A DNA stretch of 64,000 bases, from the NCBI GenBank assembly GCA_036524675.1, contig DATDBU010000021.1:37257-101256 (forward strand), in the 5' to 3' direction. Under the pieces are notes generated by a model that worked only from the letters and a program-made list of their open reading frames with translations, did no database searches and was not told the DNA's origin. Both the position numbers and the translations under genes were made by a program. Source of the DNA: DATDAW01 sp036524675 (GTDB lineage: Bacteria; Verrucomicrobiota; Verrucomicrobiia; Chthoniobacterales; DASVRZ01). Positions 8,494 through 17,007 of this stretch are shown here, in pieces (position 1 is the stretch's first letter; every line of letters begins with the position of its first letter).

Positions 8494-10191
8494 TCAGGCG
8501 TAAGTTCTCAGAACGTCGTGCACGCCCTCAACGGCCGTGCCGCCCTCGCCCACCGCGGCGGCGCAGCGTTTCACGGAGCCAGAGCGCACGTCGCCCGCGG
8601 CGAAGATGCCGGGCCGGCTCGTTTCCAGCGGGCCGGGCGGGCGGGCGGCATCTTTCCACGCGGGAGCGCCGGCTACCGCGTGGCCGGTTTTGATGAAGCC
8701 CTTTTCATCGCGCTCGATCTCGGGTGGCAGCCATTCGGTGCACGGCTTTGCGCCGATCATGGAAAAGACGGCCGGCGTCTGCACGGTCCGCCGTTCATGG
8801 GTCTGCATGTTCTCCAACTCAACGGCTTCGAGAACTTTCCTGCCTATCATTTTGCGAATCTCGGTGTGCGGTAGAATTTCGATGTTCTCCTTCGCCTCAA
8901 CCCGGCGAGAGAGATAGCTCGACATGCTCTTGGCTAGACCTTCGCCGCGGATCACCAGCAGCACTTTCGCTGCACCTTCGGAGAGAAACATCGCGGCCTG
9001 CCCCGCTGAGTTGCCGCCGCCGGCGACGATCACGGTCGAGCTGCGGCAGAGCTGCCCTTCGCGCGCCGTGGCCGCGTAGTAAACGCCGGAGCCCTCGAAG
9101 TCCTCGCGCCCCTCGGCGTCCAGACGATGATAATCCGCGCCCGTCGCAATTATGACGCACTTCGCGCGAAGAATCGCGTTGCAGCCCTCGGCTTGTAGGC
9201 TCGCGCCGTGCTCGCCCTCAGTGAAGGCGAGTGTGAGCGCCTGAGAGGGCGTGGAAAACTTCGCGCCGAAACGATAGGCCTGAAGCTGCGCGCTGTAAGT
9301 CAGCTCTCCACCGCTGATGCCGGTGGGAAATCCGAAAAAGTTCTCGATCAGCGAAGACGATCCGGCTTGTCCGCCCGGCGCATAGCTTTCCAAGACGATG
9401 GTCTTCAGCCCTTCGGACGCGGCATATACCGCCGCCGCTAGACCGGCTGGACCCGCACCGACGATCGCGAGATCGCACGTGATTTCGCTATCATCTTCGC
9501 TCGCGAGCGGCCGGAGCAGCCCCGCAGCCCGCGCGACTTCGCGCAAGGACGGCCGCCGTAGCGGCAAGCCGTTCGCCGTGATCAGCGCGGGCAGGTCGCG
9601 ACTCGCCAGGTGCACGCGCTCGCACAGGGCGCGTCCGTATTCGCTTTCAAAAGAAATCAACCGGTGCGGGATATGATTTTTGTCGAGGAAATCGTCAAGC
9701 TGACGGCCTTCGCGCGAGCCCTCCTGCGCGACGATGCGCAGCCCAGCAAACTCCTTGTCCCGCTCCAGCCGGCGCCGCCGCATGATGAAAGCTCGCACGA
9801 TCGGTTTGCCCACGCCCGGCAGCTCGGCGAGCGCCTGCCGGAGCCGATCTGCGGGCACTTCCAGAATCTCGCTTTCATCCGCTTTGCCTCGCGCGCTTCC
9901 CAGCGCTGCTGTGCCCGTGAGCATCCCGACCTCTCCGATGAAATCTCGCGGGCCGGCCGTCGCGAGGATTTGCTCCTGGTCGTCGCGCGGCTCAAATACG
10001 TCCACCTCGCCGCGCACGATGACGATGAGGGGAAGATCGCGCTGCCCCGCTTTGAAGATCAGCTCGCCGCGCCGCACTTTCCGACGCGATCCGAGCGCCT
10101 CCAGCATGGCGAGCTGCCGGTCATCGAGTTTCGGAAACGCGACGCTCTCCGTGTCGCGGTAAAACTGCTCGTCGTTGTCGGAGTCGTTCAT
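8494..10191 (-). CDS. Cyclic-nucleotide-binding / thioredoxin-like / thioredoxin-reductase fusion (FAD oxidoreductase)
   Basis: From the ATG at 10191 this is 565 residues in three parts. Residues about 10-145 form a Crp-type cNMP-binding beta-roll (FKAGQRDLPLIVIVRGEVDVF). Residues about 155-230 form a glutaredoxin/thioredoxin-like fold without a CxxC. Residues about 240-565 form a thioredoxin-reductase-like FAD/NADPH domain (AIVGAGPAGLAAAVYAAS, GGQAGSSSLIENFFGFPTG, VIVAGGGNSAGQAAMFLS, GIFAAGDVR). The position of the usual CATC redox pair reads YYAATARE, so dithiol reduction of thioredoxin is unlikely. The enzyme probably passes electrons to another acceptor under cNMP or allosteric control. 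Confidence 0.88.
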   Translation of the reverse strand: MNDSDNDEQFYRDTESVAFPKLDDRQLAMLEALGSRRKVRRGELIFKAGQRDLPLIVIVRGEVDVFEPRDDQEQILATAGPRDFIGEVGMLTGTAALGSARGKADESEILEVPADRLRQALAELPGVGKPIVRAFIMRRRRLERDKEFAGLRIVAQEGSREGRQLDDFLDKNHIPHRLISFESEYGRALCERVHLASRDLPALITANGLPLRRPSLREVARAAGLLRPLASEDDSEITCDLAIVGAGPAGLAAAVYAASEGLKTIVLESYAPGGQAGSSSLIENFFGFPTGISGGELTYSAQLQAYRFGAKFSTPSQALTLAFTEGEHGASLQAEGCNAILRAKCVIIATGADYHRLDAEGREDFEGSGVYYAATAREGQLCRSSTVIVAGGGNSAGQAAMFLSEGAAKVLLVIRGEGLAKSMSSYLSRRVEAKENIEILPHTEIRKMIGRKVLEAVELENMQTHERRTVQTPAVFSMIGAKPCTEWLPPEIERDEKGFIKTGHAVAGAPAWKDAARPPGPLETSRPGIFAAGDVRSGSVKRCAAAVGEGGTAVEGVHDVLRTYA

Positions 10192-10518
10192 GGCGTGAGA
10201 TGATCGGGTTTGGCCAGAAACATTCACTTCAATTTTCAGTAAATCGACCTTTGGCGTTGGATGGTGACCTTCAGCTAAATCTTCGAACTGTCCAGAAATC
10301 GCGGTAGTCACCGCGCGAACGACACCACGCGACAAGATGCCAGCGTGCTAGCCCGACTTGGCGGATTCGAGGATAAAAATGCGTAAGTGGCTCATTATCA
10401 GGACAAGTGTTCAAAAAATCTGCACTACAGCGGTGACGCCACGGCGCGAATTCCGCGCCCGGTCCCGCAGCCGCGGGTATCTGTTTAGCCTCGTTTGGGG
10501 AGGGCGAGGCGTGGAGCG
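10192..10518. promoter_or_regulatory. Divergent intergenic region with GC-rich hairpin
   Basis: This 327-base gap separates two divergent genes and must hold both promoters. A short palindrome, GGCGCG-AATTC-CGCGCC, lies at 10443-10459. It is followed by CCCGGTCCCGC, which recurs near 12326-12336. No clear promoter boxes were found. GGAG lies just before the ATG at 10519. Confidence 0.4.
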
Positions 10519-11055
10519 ATGAAGGCAACAAAGTCGTGGGCACGCTGGGAGCAGGTGGCGCTCAAAGAGATCGAGTCCCAGTTCGAATCGAGACACTGGC
10601 TTGTCTTCAGCAAGCGCCTCCTGGCATCCAAAGAGGAAAAGGAAACGCTGGAAAGTATCGCGTCGGTGTATGTCGTGACGCGAGAGCATGTGCGCCAAAT
10701 CGAAGAGGAGTGTCTTGACGCGATGTGCGCACCTTTGATTCGAGACGACTACCGGGGGCTGACATTTCGATTTCGCCCGGAGCTGACAGCTATGTTTCAG
10801 GCAGCCCTCGTGCATTTCCAAGCAATGGGCTTGTCCGCATGGACTAAAACTCGCTGGCTTCGTGAATTAGCCCAGCTTTGGCAGGTCAGCTCCGAACTGC
10901 TTGACGAGCGTTATCGCCCGCTTGCTGAGATTCTCAGTTACCGTGCGGTTCGATTGGGGGATCCGGCGCTGGACGCCTTGGTTGTTAGCGAATCAACCTC
11001 CAGAAAGGTGTTGGTCACATCGCGGCCAAAGTTGCGGCGATTCACACTGCGTTGA
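10519..11055 (+). CDS. Sigma-70 region-4-like helix-turn-helix protein
   Basis: From the ATG at 10519, preceded by GGAG, this is 178 residues. Residues about 35-70 (EKETLESIASVYVVTREHVRQIEEE) match the shape of sigma-factor region 4.2, where TLEEIGxxxGVTRERVRQIE recognises the -35 box. No region 2 is present, so it is not a complete sigma factor. The C-terminal half is helical, Trp- and Leu-rich and unrecognised. It precedes a small possible HEPN protein and a VapBC pair, so it could regulate a toxin-like module. That role is inference. Confidence 0.6.
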   Translation: MKATKSWARWEQVALKEIESQFESRHWLVFSKRLLASKEEKETLESIASVYVVTREHVRQIEEECLDAMCAPLIRDDYRGLTFRFRPELTAMFQAALVHFQAMGLSAWTKTRWLRELAQLWQVSSELLDERYRPLAEILSYRAVRLGDPALDALVVSESTSRKVLVTSRPKLRRFTLR

Positions 11056-11115
11056 GTGGTAAATGCGTCGGGATGGATGCATTTGGTCTCGCGAAACAAT
11101 TGAAAGCACAAATCG

Positions 11116-11412
11116 ATGAAATCCCGGCTTCTTGAGATTGCACGCGACTATGCCAAGGCGCCGGTCATCGAGGGTAATCTCGCAAAGCTCCACAACCGGA
11201 TTGATTGGGCAGTGTCCCGCGGGGTGTTCGGAGACAAAGCCACGCTAATGCTATTAAAGAACGAGCGAAACGAACGTGGCCACCAGCCTCCGACTCTCGA
11301 CGAACGGCGCGCGGTTATGAAGTTTGCTCCCTTCCTCGCTGGGCTCTACATCGACCACCTCATTATGATCGATGATCGGGTACGGAAAATGAAGGAAACC
11401 GGACATCTGTAG
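11116..11412 (+). CDS. Small protein of unknown function with a HEPN-like RNxxxH motif
   Basis: This 98-residue all-helical protein is not clearly assigned to a family. It carries RNERGH at about residues 51-56, which fits the R-N-x3-H signature of HEPN ribonucleases. Helices follow around FAPFLAGLYIDHLIMIDDRV. It is 60 bases after the sigma-region-4-like gene on the same strand, and VapBC follows. It could be a toxin-like RNase or an unrelated small protein; the motif alone is weak evidence. No strong ribosome binding site is seen. Confidence 0.5.
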   Translation: MKSRLLEIARDYAKAPVIEGNLAKLHNRIDWAVSRGVFGDKATLMLLKNERNERGHQPPTLDERRAVMKFAPFLAGLYIDHLIMIDDRVRKMKETGHL

Positions 11413-11591
11413 CCATAAGCTACAACCTTCCTCGCTATTTCGAAGAACATCCGCGGTAGTCAGCCAAACTTCGAAGCGACTAAAGTCGAAGAGCGTGCGC
11501 ATGCGCCAGAACAGCAGCATGCAACTTTGTCGCGCTACGCGCTTGGAACATGGTATTGCCAATGTGACAGAACGGTAATACGGTCGTCGCA

Positions 11592-11843
11592 ATGAAGACC
11601 CTGACGATCAAAGTGCCCGATGAGTTGTTTGCGGAAATCGCCAGCGCGGCGCAGATCCGAAAGGTTCCGAAGTCTGAAATCGTCCGCGAACGGCTGTTGG
11701 GAAAGACTGCAACAACGCGAGCAAGCAAGACCTCGCTCTGGAGCCGGATGGAGGATCTGGTAATCCCGACAGATTCACTGCCGGCGGATCTTTCGTCAAA
11801 CAAGGCGCACCTCAAAGGTTATGGGAAAAAGCGTCCTCATTGA
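11592..11843 (+). CDS. VapB-like antitoxin (ribbon-helix-helix)
   Basis: This 83-residue protein begins MKTLTIKVPDELFAEI, the beta-strand and first helix of an RHH/CopG DNA-binding domain, followed by KSEIVRERLLG. The C-terminal half is basic and probably binds the toxin. It overlaps the start of the PIN toxin by 23 bases, so translation is coupled. The pair is expected to autorepress through the RHH domain. Confidence 0.85.
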   Translation: MKTLTIKVPDELFAEIASAAQIRKVPKSEIVRERLLGKTATTRASKTSLWSRMEDLVIPTDSLPADLSSNKAHLKGYGKKRPH

Positions 11844-12237
11844 CACCGGACCGTTGGTCGCTGCGCTGCGGCAGCGGGATGAGCATCACGAATGGGCACG
11901 CGCACATTTTCAGGCGGCAACGGAGCCATTCGCGTCATGTGAGGCGGTTATTTCAGAAAGCCTGTTCCTGCTCGAACGTGCGCGAGAAGGAAAAGAGGCG
12001 CTCTGCGGCCTCCTTGAGCGCGGAATCATCGTCGTGCGCTACTCGTTCGACGACGAACTTACGGAAACGCTCCGTCTCATCCGCCGCTACAACGATACGC
12101 CGATGAGTTTCGCGGATGCGTGCCTGGTCAGGATGGTCGAAAAGAGTGACAACGCCGTTGTGTTCACCACGGACAGCGATTTTCGGACCTATCGCAAAAA
12201 CGGACGGCAGGTGATTCCGCTCATTATCCCGGCGTGA
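11821..12237 (+). CDS. VapC-type PIN domain toxin
   Basis: This 138-residue PIN ribonuclease has its acidic residues visible: Asp in LIDTGPLVAAL, Glu in CEAVISESLFLL, Asp in MSFADACLVRM and Asp in FTTDSDFRTYRKNG. Members cut tRNA or rRNA in a sequence-specific way when the antitoxin is degraded. It forms an intact pair with the RHH antitoxin upstream. A GC-rich hairpin followed by T residues ends the operon at 12246-12278. Confidence 0.9.
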   Translation: MGKSVLIDTGPLVAALRQRDEHHEWARAHFQAATEPFASCEAVISESLFLLERAREGKEALCGLLERGIIVVRYSFDDELTETLRLIRRYNDTPMSFADACLVRMVEKSDNAVVFTTDSDFRTYRKNGRQVIPLIIPA

Positions 12238-12245
12238 AGACATTA

Positions 12246-12278
12246 CCCCGGCGGAGACGAATCCCCTCCGGGGCTTTT
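12246..12278 (+). terminator. Rho-independent terminator after vapBC
   Basis: CCCCGG pairs with CCGGGG, with a short inner extension after one mismatch, around a loop of about nine bases. CTTTT follows at once. It begins nine bases after the toxin stop codon. Confidence 0.75.
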
Positions 12279-12488
12279 GCGTTTCATTGCCGCTCCTGCG
12301 GCTATGCGGAATGTGCTCCGCGGCCCGGTCCCGCGAGGCAGAAGACGTTGCGCTCAGCGAATTGGAGCGTGCCGTAACCGCTCAAGCATGCATCCGGTCC
12401 AGAGTCTCCCCTTGGAAACGAAAGCGGTTTGTGCGTCCCATTCGCCGGCGCTGAATGTCGTGTCTGCTGTCATGAAGTCCTCCTGTTT

Positions 12489-12745
12489 TCAAACCTTCGT
12501 CGCCAGGGCCGCCAGCTGGTCGCGCATTGGCCCCAGCCTTCGTTGGAAACCATTTTTTCGTGTGTCCCGCGGTCGGCAACGGTCCGGTGACGCACACAAG
12601 CCGAGGTCCCAAGGCAAAGGCGCGAACCATTGCTTGAGGAGTTCAGGATCGGTCCAGACCTGGAAAATGCGCTCTGGTGGGGCGCCGATGAGACGCGTCA
12701 GGGTAAGCTCGTGTCGTTGCTGTTGCAGTGCGTCATTTTTTTGAT
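12489..12745 (-). pseudogene. Decayed SRPBCC/AHSA1 gene
   Basis: The minus strand keeps an N-terminal piece (RIFQVWTDPELLKQWFAPLP) almost identical to the intact SRPBCC protein at 3561-4040. It jumps after LPWDL straight to the end of that family (TVADRGTHEKM, then GWGQC, then DQLAALATKV in shifted frames). About 250 bases of the middle are missing and at least two frame changes are present. This is a clear remnant, not a functional gene. Confidence 0.75.
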
Positions 12746-12770
12746 CTCCGAATCTTTTGAAAAACCAGGA

Positions 12771-13208
12771 TCAAGGCGTCACGATGATCATCCAGGAAAC
12801 GCCGAAACGGTCACTAACGACGCCAAAGGTCTCGGCAAAGAAGGTCTTCGACAGCGGCATACACACCTGACCGCCTTCGGCTAGAGCGCCGAATAGCCGT
12901 TCGGCGTCGGCAACGCTGGAGGCTGTGAGCGATAACGAAAAGCCTCGGAATCCTGCTTCTGCTTCTCCCTGACACTGGCCATCGGAAGCGAACACTGTGG
13001 CATCGCCGATACGCAAGGAGGCGTGCATCACTTTATCAAGGTTTTCGGACGAACACATTGCGGGATCGGGGCTGTCCTTAAAACGCATCAGCATCTCCAC
13101 TTCGGCTCCGAGTGCGTCACGGTAGAACTCGATCGCCTCCTCGGCGCGGCCATTAAAGGCGAGATACGGTTGAACGGCCAGGATGGAGTTGGTTGCGGTA
13201 GCGGTCAT
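12771..13208 (-). CDS. VOC family protein (PhnB/glyoxalase-like)
   Basis: This 145-residue protein has the vicinal-oxygen-chelate pattern. It begins AVQPYLAFNGRAEEAIEFYRD and continues with DATVFASDGQC, then a second beta-alpha-beta half ending FGVSWMIIVTP. PhnB-type members are often found beside SRPBCC/AHSA1 genes, as here. The metal ligands and substrate are not assigned. The ATG at 13208 gives a family-like start. Confidence 0.87.
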   Translation of the reverse strand: MTATATNSILAVQPYLAFNGRAEEAIEFYRDALGAEVEMLMRFKDSPDPAMCSSENLDKVMHASLRIGDATVFASDGQCQGEAEAGFRGFSLSLTASSVADAERLFGALAEGGQVCMPLSKTFFAETFGVVSDRFGVSWMIIVTP

Positions 13209-13247
13209 ATTCTTTAGGATGGGTTGGAGTTTTTATCTCTGTTCATT

Positions 13248-13773
13248 TCATTGACGAACGAACGACGGCGCTCCGGACATTTTTGAGAGATTTTTTCCGC
13301 TCGAAGAATCCTCAACGCGGGCGGCCGATTGTAATAGCGCCTCCAGCCGGTCGAAGTTTTGTTCGTTACCTTCGACGGCGAATTTCTTGATTTGATTGTA
13401 CACCTCGACGGTCTCAAAGAGCTGACGAAAGATGATTTTGGTCCTCCCGTCTTGCTCTTCGAAGGTGACCGTCACCTGGAAATGCGGGCCTGAAACGTGA
13501 TCAAAGACGACGCGTTCCGGTTTCGCGATTTTCGACAAAAACGCTGTGATTCTTGTAGTCAGTTCCGTCAGGGCCATGCATGGCGAAACGCCAGTGGCCG
13601 CCTGGTTTCAGATCGAACTCATTGAAAGTGTTGGTGAAACCCTTCGGGCCCACCATTGCGCGAGAAGCGCTGGATCGGTCCAAGCCCGCCACACGAGGTC
13701 ACGTGGCGCGTTAACAATACGGGTGCTGACGATTTTCCGTTCAGATGGAGGTTCTGTGGAATTGGAGTTCATG
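13248..13773 (-). pseudogene. SRPBCC family gene with two frameshifts
   Basis: The ATG at 13773 starts MNSNSTEPPSERKIV and runs through RAWTDPALLAQWW. The frame shifts at GGG and continues GPKGFTNTFNEFDLKPGGHW to NHSVFVE, then shifts again at an AAAA run and continues IAKPERVVFDHVSGPHF to the stop at 13248. Adding one G and one A restores a full-length AHSA1-like protein. The total length is consistent with two single-base losses. It may be a real pseudogene or two homopolymer errors. Confidence 0.8.
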
Positions 13774-13973
13774 ATTTTCGCTCAGAAGCGCACCCCCAGC
13801 AGAGTTTGTGGATTGGACCGGCGCAGCTTCCGCCACCAATTTGAGTTGCTTCAGGCCCTGCTCGGAGGGGGATGATTCCGGACACTTTCAGGAAAGATTT
13901 ATGCATAAAACCGCCCTGGACTGCGGCGTAGCCGCGCAGCTCTATGGTTAGCGGTTCCCTTAGTTCAACGGCA

Positions 13974-14046
13974 CCCGCCCGGCCCCGCTCAAACGCACAA
14001 GATCGGGAAGCAAGTCGCTGAGTCTTGTGGTTTGAGCGCCGGCGGG
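13974..14046. repeat. Long imperfect inverted repeat after osmC
   Basis: Arms 13974-14002 and 14023-14046 pair almost completely (GCTCAAAC and CACAAGA blocks plus CCCGCC/GGCGGG) around a 20-base loop. It lies five bases beyond the OsmC stop and could end its transcript, but no T run follows. It may instead be a small palindromic mobile repeat. Confidence 0.6.
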
Positions 14047-14050
14047 CAGG

Positions 14051-14617
14051 TTAGATTTTCTCCACTTCGATGTTGATTTTTACGGGATTGGAGAGTGTGT
14101 CGTAGACGGGCGATTTACGGAGCAGCTCGTGAACCGTTGCTTCGTCCAAGTCACCCTTGACCTTGAACTTCACACGAATTTCGCGGTATCCCCGAGGGAC
14201 ACTCGGGTCGATATCCAACAAGCCGCGGAGGTCGATGCCGCCTTCGTATTCGCTGCGGATCTCTTCGATCTTCAAGCCGCGACCGGCAGCGTGATACGCG
14301 AGTGTCGTGGTCATGCAACCGGACAGGCCAGCCAGCACGAATTCCACGGGGTTTGCGCCGTTGTCGTCGCCCAGCAAAACCGCCGGTTCGTCGGCATCCA
14401 GAACGAAGGGCTGCTTGTGCTCCAACTCCTGGCAGGCTCCATAAAAGGTATCAATGGTGGCCTGGTTGTGTCCTCCCGTGTCCCACTCGTTGCGAGCACG
14501 GAATTTGAACTGCCCGATTTCGGCGTTTTGTTTGATCGCCTCGATCGTCTGGCCAAGTCGGGTCACGTTGACGCCGTTCAGGATGGTCTCTTTCGGGGCG
14601 GTAATGGTCGTTGTCAT
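14051..14617 (-). CDS. OsmC family peroxiredoxin-like protein
   Basis: This 188-residue OsmC/Ohr-fold protein has the core elements EFVLAGLSGCMTTTLAYHAA, with the family's active Cys in GLSGCMTT, and later VKFKVKGDLDEATVHELL. The family reduces organic peroxides with cysteine pairs. I see one clear core Cys and a second Cys in FYGACQELEH near residue 65, so the pair is plausible but not at certain positions. It lies downstream of a sigma-54 activator gene on the same strand, with a plausible sigma-54 promoter between. Confidence 0.85.
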   Translation of the reverse strand: MTTTITAPKETILNGVNVTRLGQTIEAIKQNAEIGQFKFRARNEWDTGGHNQATIDTFYGACQELEHKQPFVLDADEPAVLLGDDNGANPVEFVLAGLSGCMTTTLAYHAAGRGLKIEEIRSEYEGGIDLRGLLDIDPSVPRGYREIRVKFKVKGDLDEATVHELLRKSPVYDTLSNPVKINIEVEKI

Positions 14618-14696
14618 AATCGTCGTTTCTTGTTTCTTTGTTTTCTTGAGGGTTGTTAGTCTCCCGAACCATTTCGGTGCGGATAGATCCCTCTAT

Positions 14697-14712
14697 TGCC
14701 AGTTTGATGCCA
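14697..14712 (-). promoter_or_regulatory. Possible sigma-54 promoter of osmC
   Basis: On the minus strand TGGCATCAAACTGGCA places GG and GC exactly 12 bases apart, as the -24/-12 elements require. The -24 box differs from TGGCAC by one base and the -12 box from TTGCA by one. It would start a transcript about 70 bases before the OsmC start codon. Confidence 0.5.
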
Positions 14713-14727
14713 GACCGAACAAATATA

Positions 14728-14756
14728 CGTAAGTAACTGTAATCTTGATACTTACG
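14728..14756. promoter_or_regulatory. Perfect 8-bp inverted repeat upstream of osmC
   Basis: CGTAAGTA and TACTTACG are separated by 13 bases. It lies just upstream of the possible sigma-54 promoter, a place where an activator could bind. The link to the neighbouring activator is inference. Confidence 0.5.
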
Positions 14757-14783
14757 CCATAACAGCCACAGCCGATTCGGTGG

Positions 14784-14810
14784 CGAGATCTCGTAAATGA
14801 CGAAATCTCG
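14784..14810. promoter_or_regulatory. Second inverted repeat upstream of osmC
   Basis: CGAGATCTCGT and ACGAAATCTCG form an 11-base arm with one mismatch around AAATG. It is centred about 105 bases upstream of the expected OsmC transcript start, typical for an upstream activating sequence. It could instead be the terminator of the activator gene, but no T run follows. Confidence 0.45.
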
Positions 14811-14874
14811 TGAGGGTATTTCGCCAGAGTTCGGCCAGCAGGCGGAAAGATTATTCGAATACCGACGATGGCGG

Positions 14875-16800
14875 TCAGGGCGAACCCCGGCGAACACCAA
14901 GGGCCTTCATCCGTGAATTTAATGTTGTCGCCGGTACACCAAGCAATCGTGCAGCACCGCACTCACCCGAGACTCTACCCTCACACAATTCCAATGCCCG
15001 CTGTATGTTCACACGCTCCAGATCTTCCATCTCTGAAGCAGTGAAGACCCGGGAAGTATCTTCTGCAGCCCTTGGCGCATGCCCGTGCTCCGATGCAGCA
15101 ATGCCGCTCATCGCGCGCTCCAATTCGAGCTGGCTTCCAGAGGTCAGAATGATCGCGCGCTCAATCACGTTCTGGAGTTCGCGCACGTTCCCTGGCCAGT
15201 CGTAGCCTTTCAGCCGCTTGAGTTGAGCATCATTCAACGGATTGATACGTTTTCCCATTCGCCGCCCGAAGCGTTGGACAAACGCTGCAGCCAGGTGTTC
15301 CACATCCCGCCCGCGTTCACGGAGCGATGGTATACGAATAGGGAATACACACAAGCGGAAGTAAAGGTCCTCGCGAAATTTGCCCTCAGCGATCATTTGC
15401 TTGAGATCGCGGTTCGTAGCAGCCACCGCTCGCACGTCCACTTTTAGAGTCTTGGTGCTACCAAGGGGCTCGAATTCGCCTTCTTGAAGCACGCGCAACA
15501 GCTTTGCCTGCAGTTCCAGCGGAAGTTCGCCTACTTCGTCCAGGAAAATCGTGCCATGGTTAGCCAGTGAGAACCTGCCTTCGCGACGATTAACAGCACC
15601 TGTGAAAGCACCGCGTTCGTGTCCGAAAAATTCGCTCTCTATCAGGTTCGCAGGCACAGCCGCGCAATTCACCAAAACTAAAGGTTTGTCGGCACGGTCG
15701 CTGGCCCGGTGAATGGATCGCGCGACCAGCTCCTTGCCAGTCCCAGTTTCACCGGTGATAAGCACGGTGGAATCGGTCTTTGCCACTCGTTTAACGGAAT
15801 CAAAGACAGCCTGCATGCAGTCGCTGCGGCCCAGCAGGCCATCATGCCCCGGCATTTCGCGCACGGCATCGCGCAAATACTCCGTTTCCTGTGTAAGCAG
15901 CCGAATCTGCCGCTCCGCCTCAAGCCGTTCGTCCGAGTTGCGCAGAATAAGCGTGTAGAAAACCTCATTGCGGTTCTTGAACCGTGATAATGTCGCCTCT
16001 GCCGGAAATACGGAATGATCCCAACGCCGCGCAATGAAATTTTCGGGCACCCACAGCTGTTGCCGGCCGTCAGGGCGGCCGCAGATTTCCCTGGCAAATG
16101 CTTCCACGCGCGTTGCGCTTTCTGGAACGAGAAAGTCATTGATGCGTTCGCCGATCAGGTCCTCGGCCGTGCACCCAAACAAACGGTCTGCAGCCCGATT
16201 GACCCGAACGATTTTCATTTGGTTGTCGAGCACAACAATAGCGTCCATGGCGCTTTCCAACAGCGCCCTCAGTTCCTCTTCACGCGCTCGGACCTCTTGC
16301 TCGACTTTCAAGCGCCGTTGTTCCGCCGCCGCTCGAGCTGCGAAAATCTGGAACAACGAAATCATTCGCGGCTCGGGCGGCATGGGTTTGGTATCGAGCA
16401 CCGACAGATGTCCCATCACTTCGTCATCGGTGTCGAGTAGGGGCACGCCGAGATAGCTTACGGCGTTGATGGCGACCACATCCGGATCGCCGGGATACAA
16501 CTCAATCAGTCGATCGGGAATGTGGATAAGCTTTCTGGATTCCACAACTGGGGCGCAGGGTGTGCCGGCGATGTCGTATTCGAAATCTTCGACAAAAGCG
16601 CCATTGAGCCAGAAGGCATAGGCCCGCAGCCGATGCGCGTGCGGGAGATACTCCGTAACCCAGGCACCTGCGGTGTCCATGACAGTGGCTACATTTTTTA
16701 CCAAGGCGCGGAAAAACTCCTTTCCGGTCTCCGCAGCGATGCCCTCGACGACTAGACGCAAAGCCGTCTCCTCGGCCCATGGTTTTGGCTCTTCGCTCAT
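14875..16800 (-). CDS. Sigma-54-dependent transcriptional activator with GAF and PAS domains
   Basis: This 641-residue enhancer-binding protein has a GAF-like sensor (about residues 15-165), a PAS domain (about 175-290) and a coiled linker. The AAA+ domain carries Walker A GETGTGKE (350-357), the sigma-54 contact loop GAFTGA (397-402) and Walker [10 protein letters not shown] (417-425). A Fis-type HTH lies at the end ([27 protein letters not shown]). It remodels sigma-54 holoenzyme in response to an unknown small molecule or redox signal. Its likely nearest target is OsmC, directly downstream. Confidence 0.92.
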   Translation of the reverse strand: MSEEPKPWAEETALRLVVEGIAAETGKEFFRALVKNVATVMDTAGAWVTEYLPHAHRLRAYAFWLNGAFVEDFEYDIAGTPCAPVVESRKLIHIPDRLIELYPGDPDVVAINAVSYLGVPLLDTDDEVMGHLSVLDTKPMPPEPRMISLFQIFAARAAAEQRRLKVEQEVRAREEELRALLESAMDAIVVLDNQMKIVRVNRAADRLFGCTAEDLIGERINDFLVPESATRVEAFAREICGRPDGRQQLWVPENFIARRWDHSVFPAEATLSRFKNRNEVFYTLILRNSDERLEAERQIRLLTQETEYLRDAVREMPGHDGLLGRSDCMQAVFDSVKRVAKTDSTVLITGETGTGKELVARSIHRASDRADKPLVLVNCAAVPANLIESEFFGHERGAFTGAVNRREGRFSLANHGTIFLDEVGELPLELQAKLLRVLQEGEFEPLGSTKTLKVDVRAVAATNRDLKQMIAEGKFREDLYFRLCVFPIRIPSLRERGRDVEHLAAAFVQRFGRRMGKRINPLNDAQLKRLKGYDWPGNVRELQNVIERAIILTSGSQLELERAMSGIAASEHGHAPRAAEDTSRVFTASEMEDLERVNIQRALELCEGRVSGECGAARLLGVPATTLNSRMKALGVRRGSP

Positions 16801-17007
16801 CTGACTCCAGGCGCAGAATAACTTTGTCCGATGACAGACTCAATCCCCGGCTTTGTTTATATCTTCATTCTTCCTGCTCTTAGACTTTAACTTACTCTGG
16901 CAGACGTATTTACGGCGTCCTTCGCAGAGCAAGTTAAGGCTAAAGAGGCGGCGCAAGGAATCCGCTGGACGGCTTACATCGCTTAAAGCATCGGCCCATT
17001 CTTTCTT

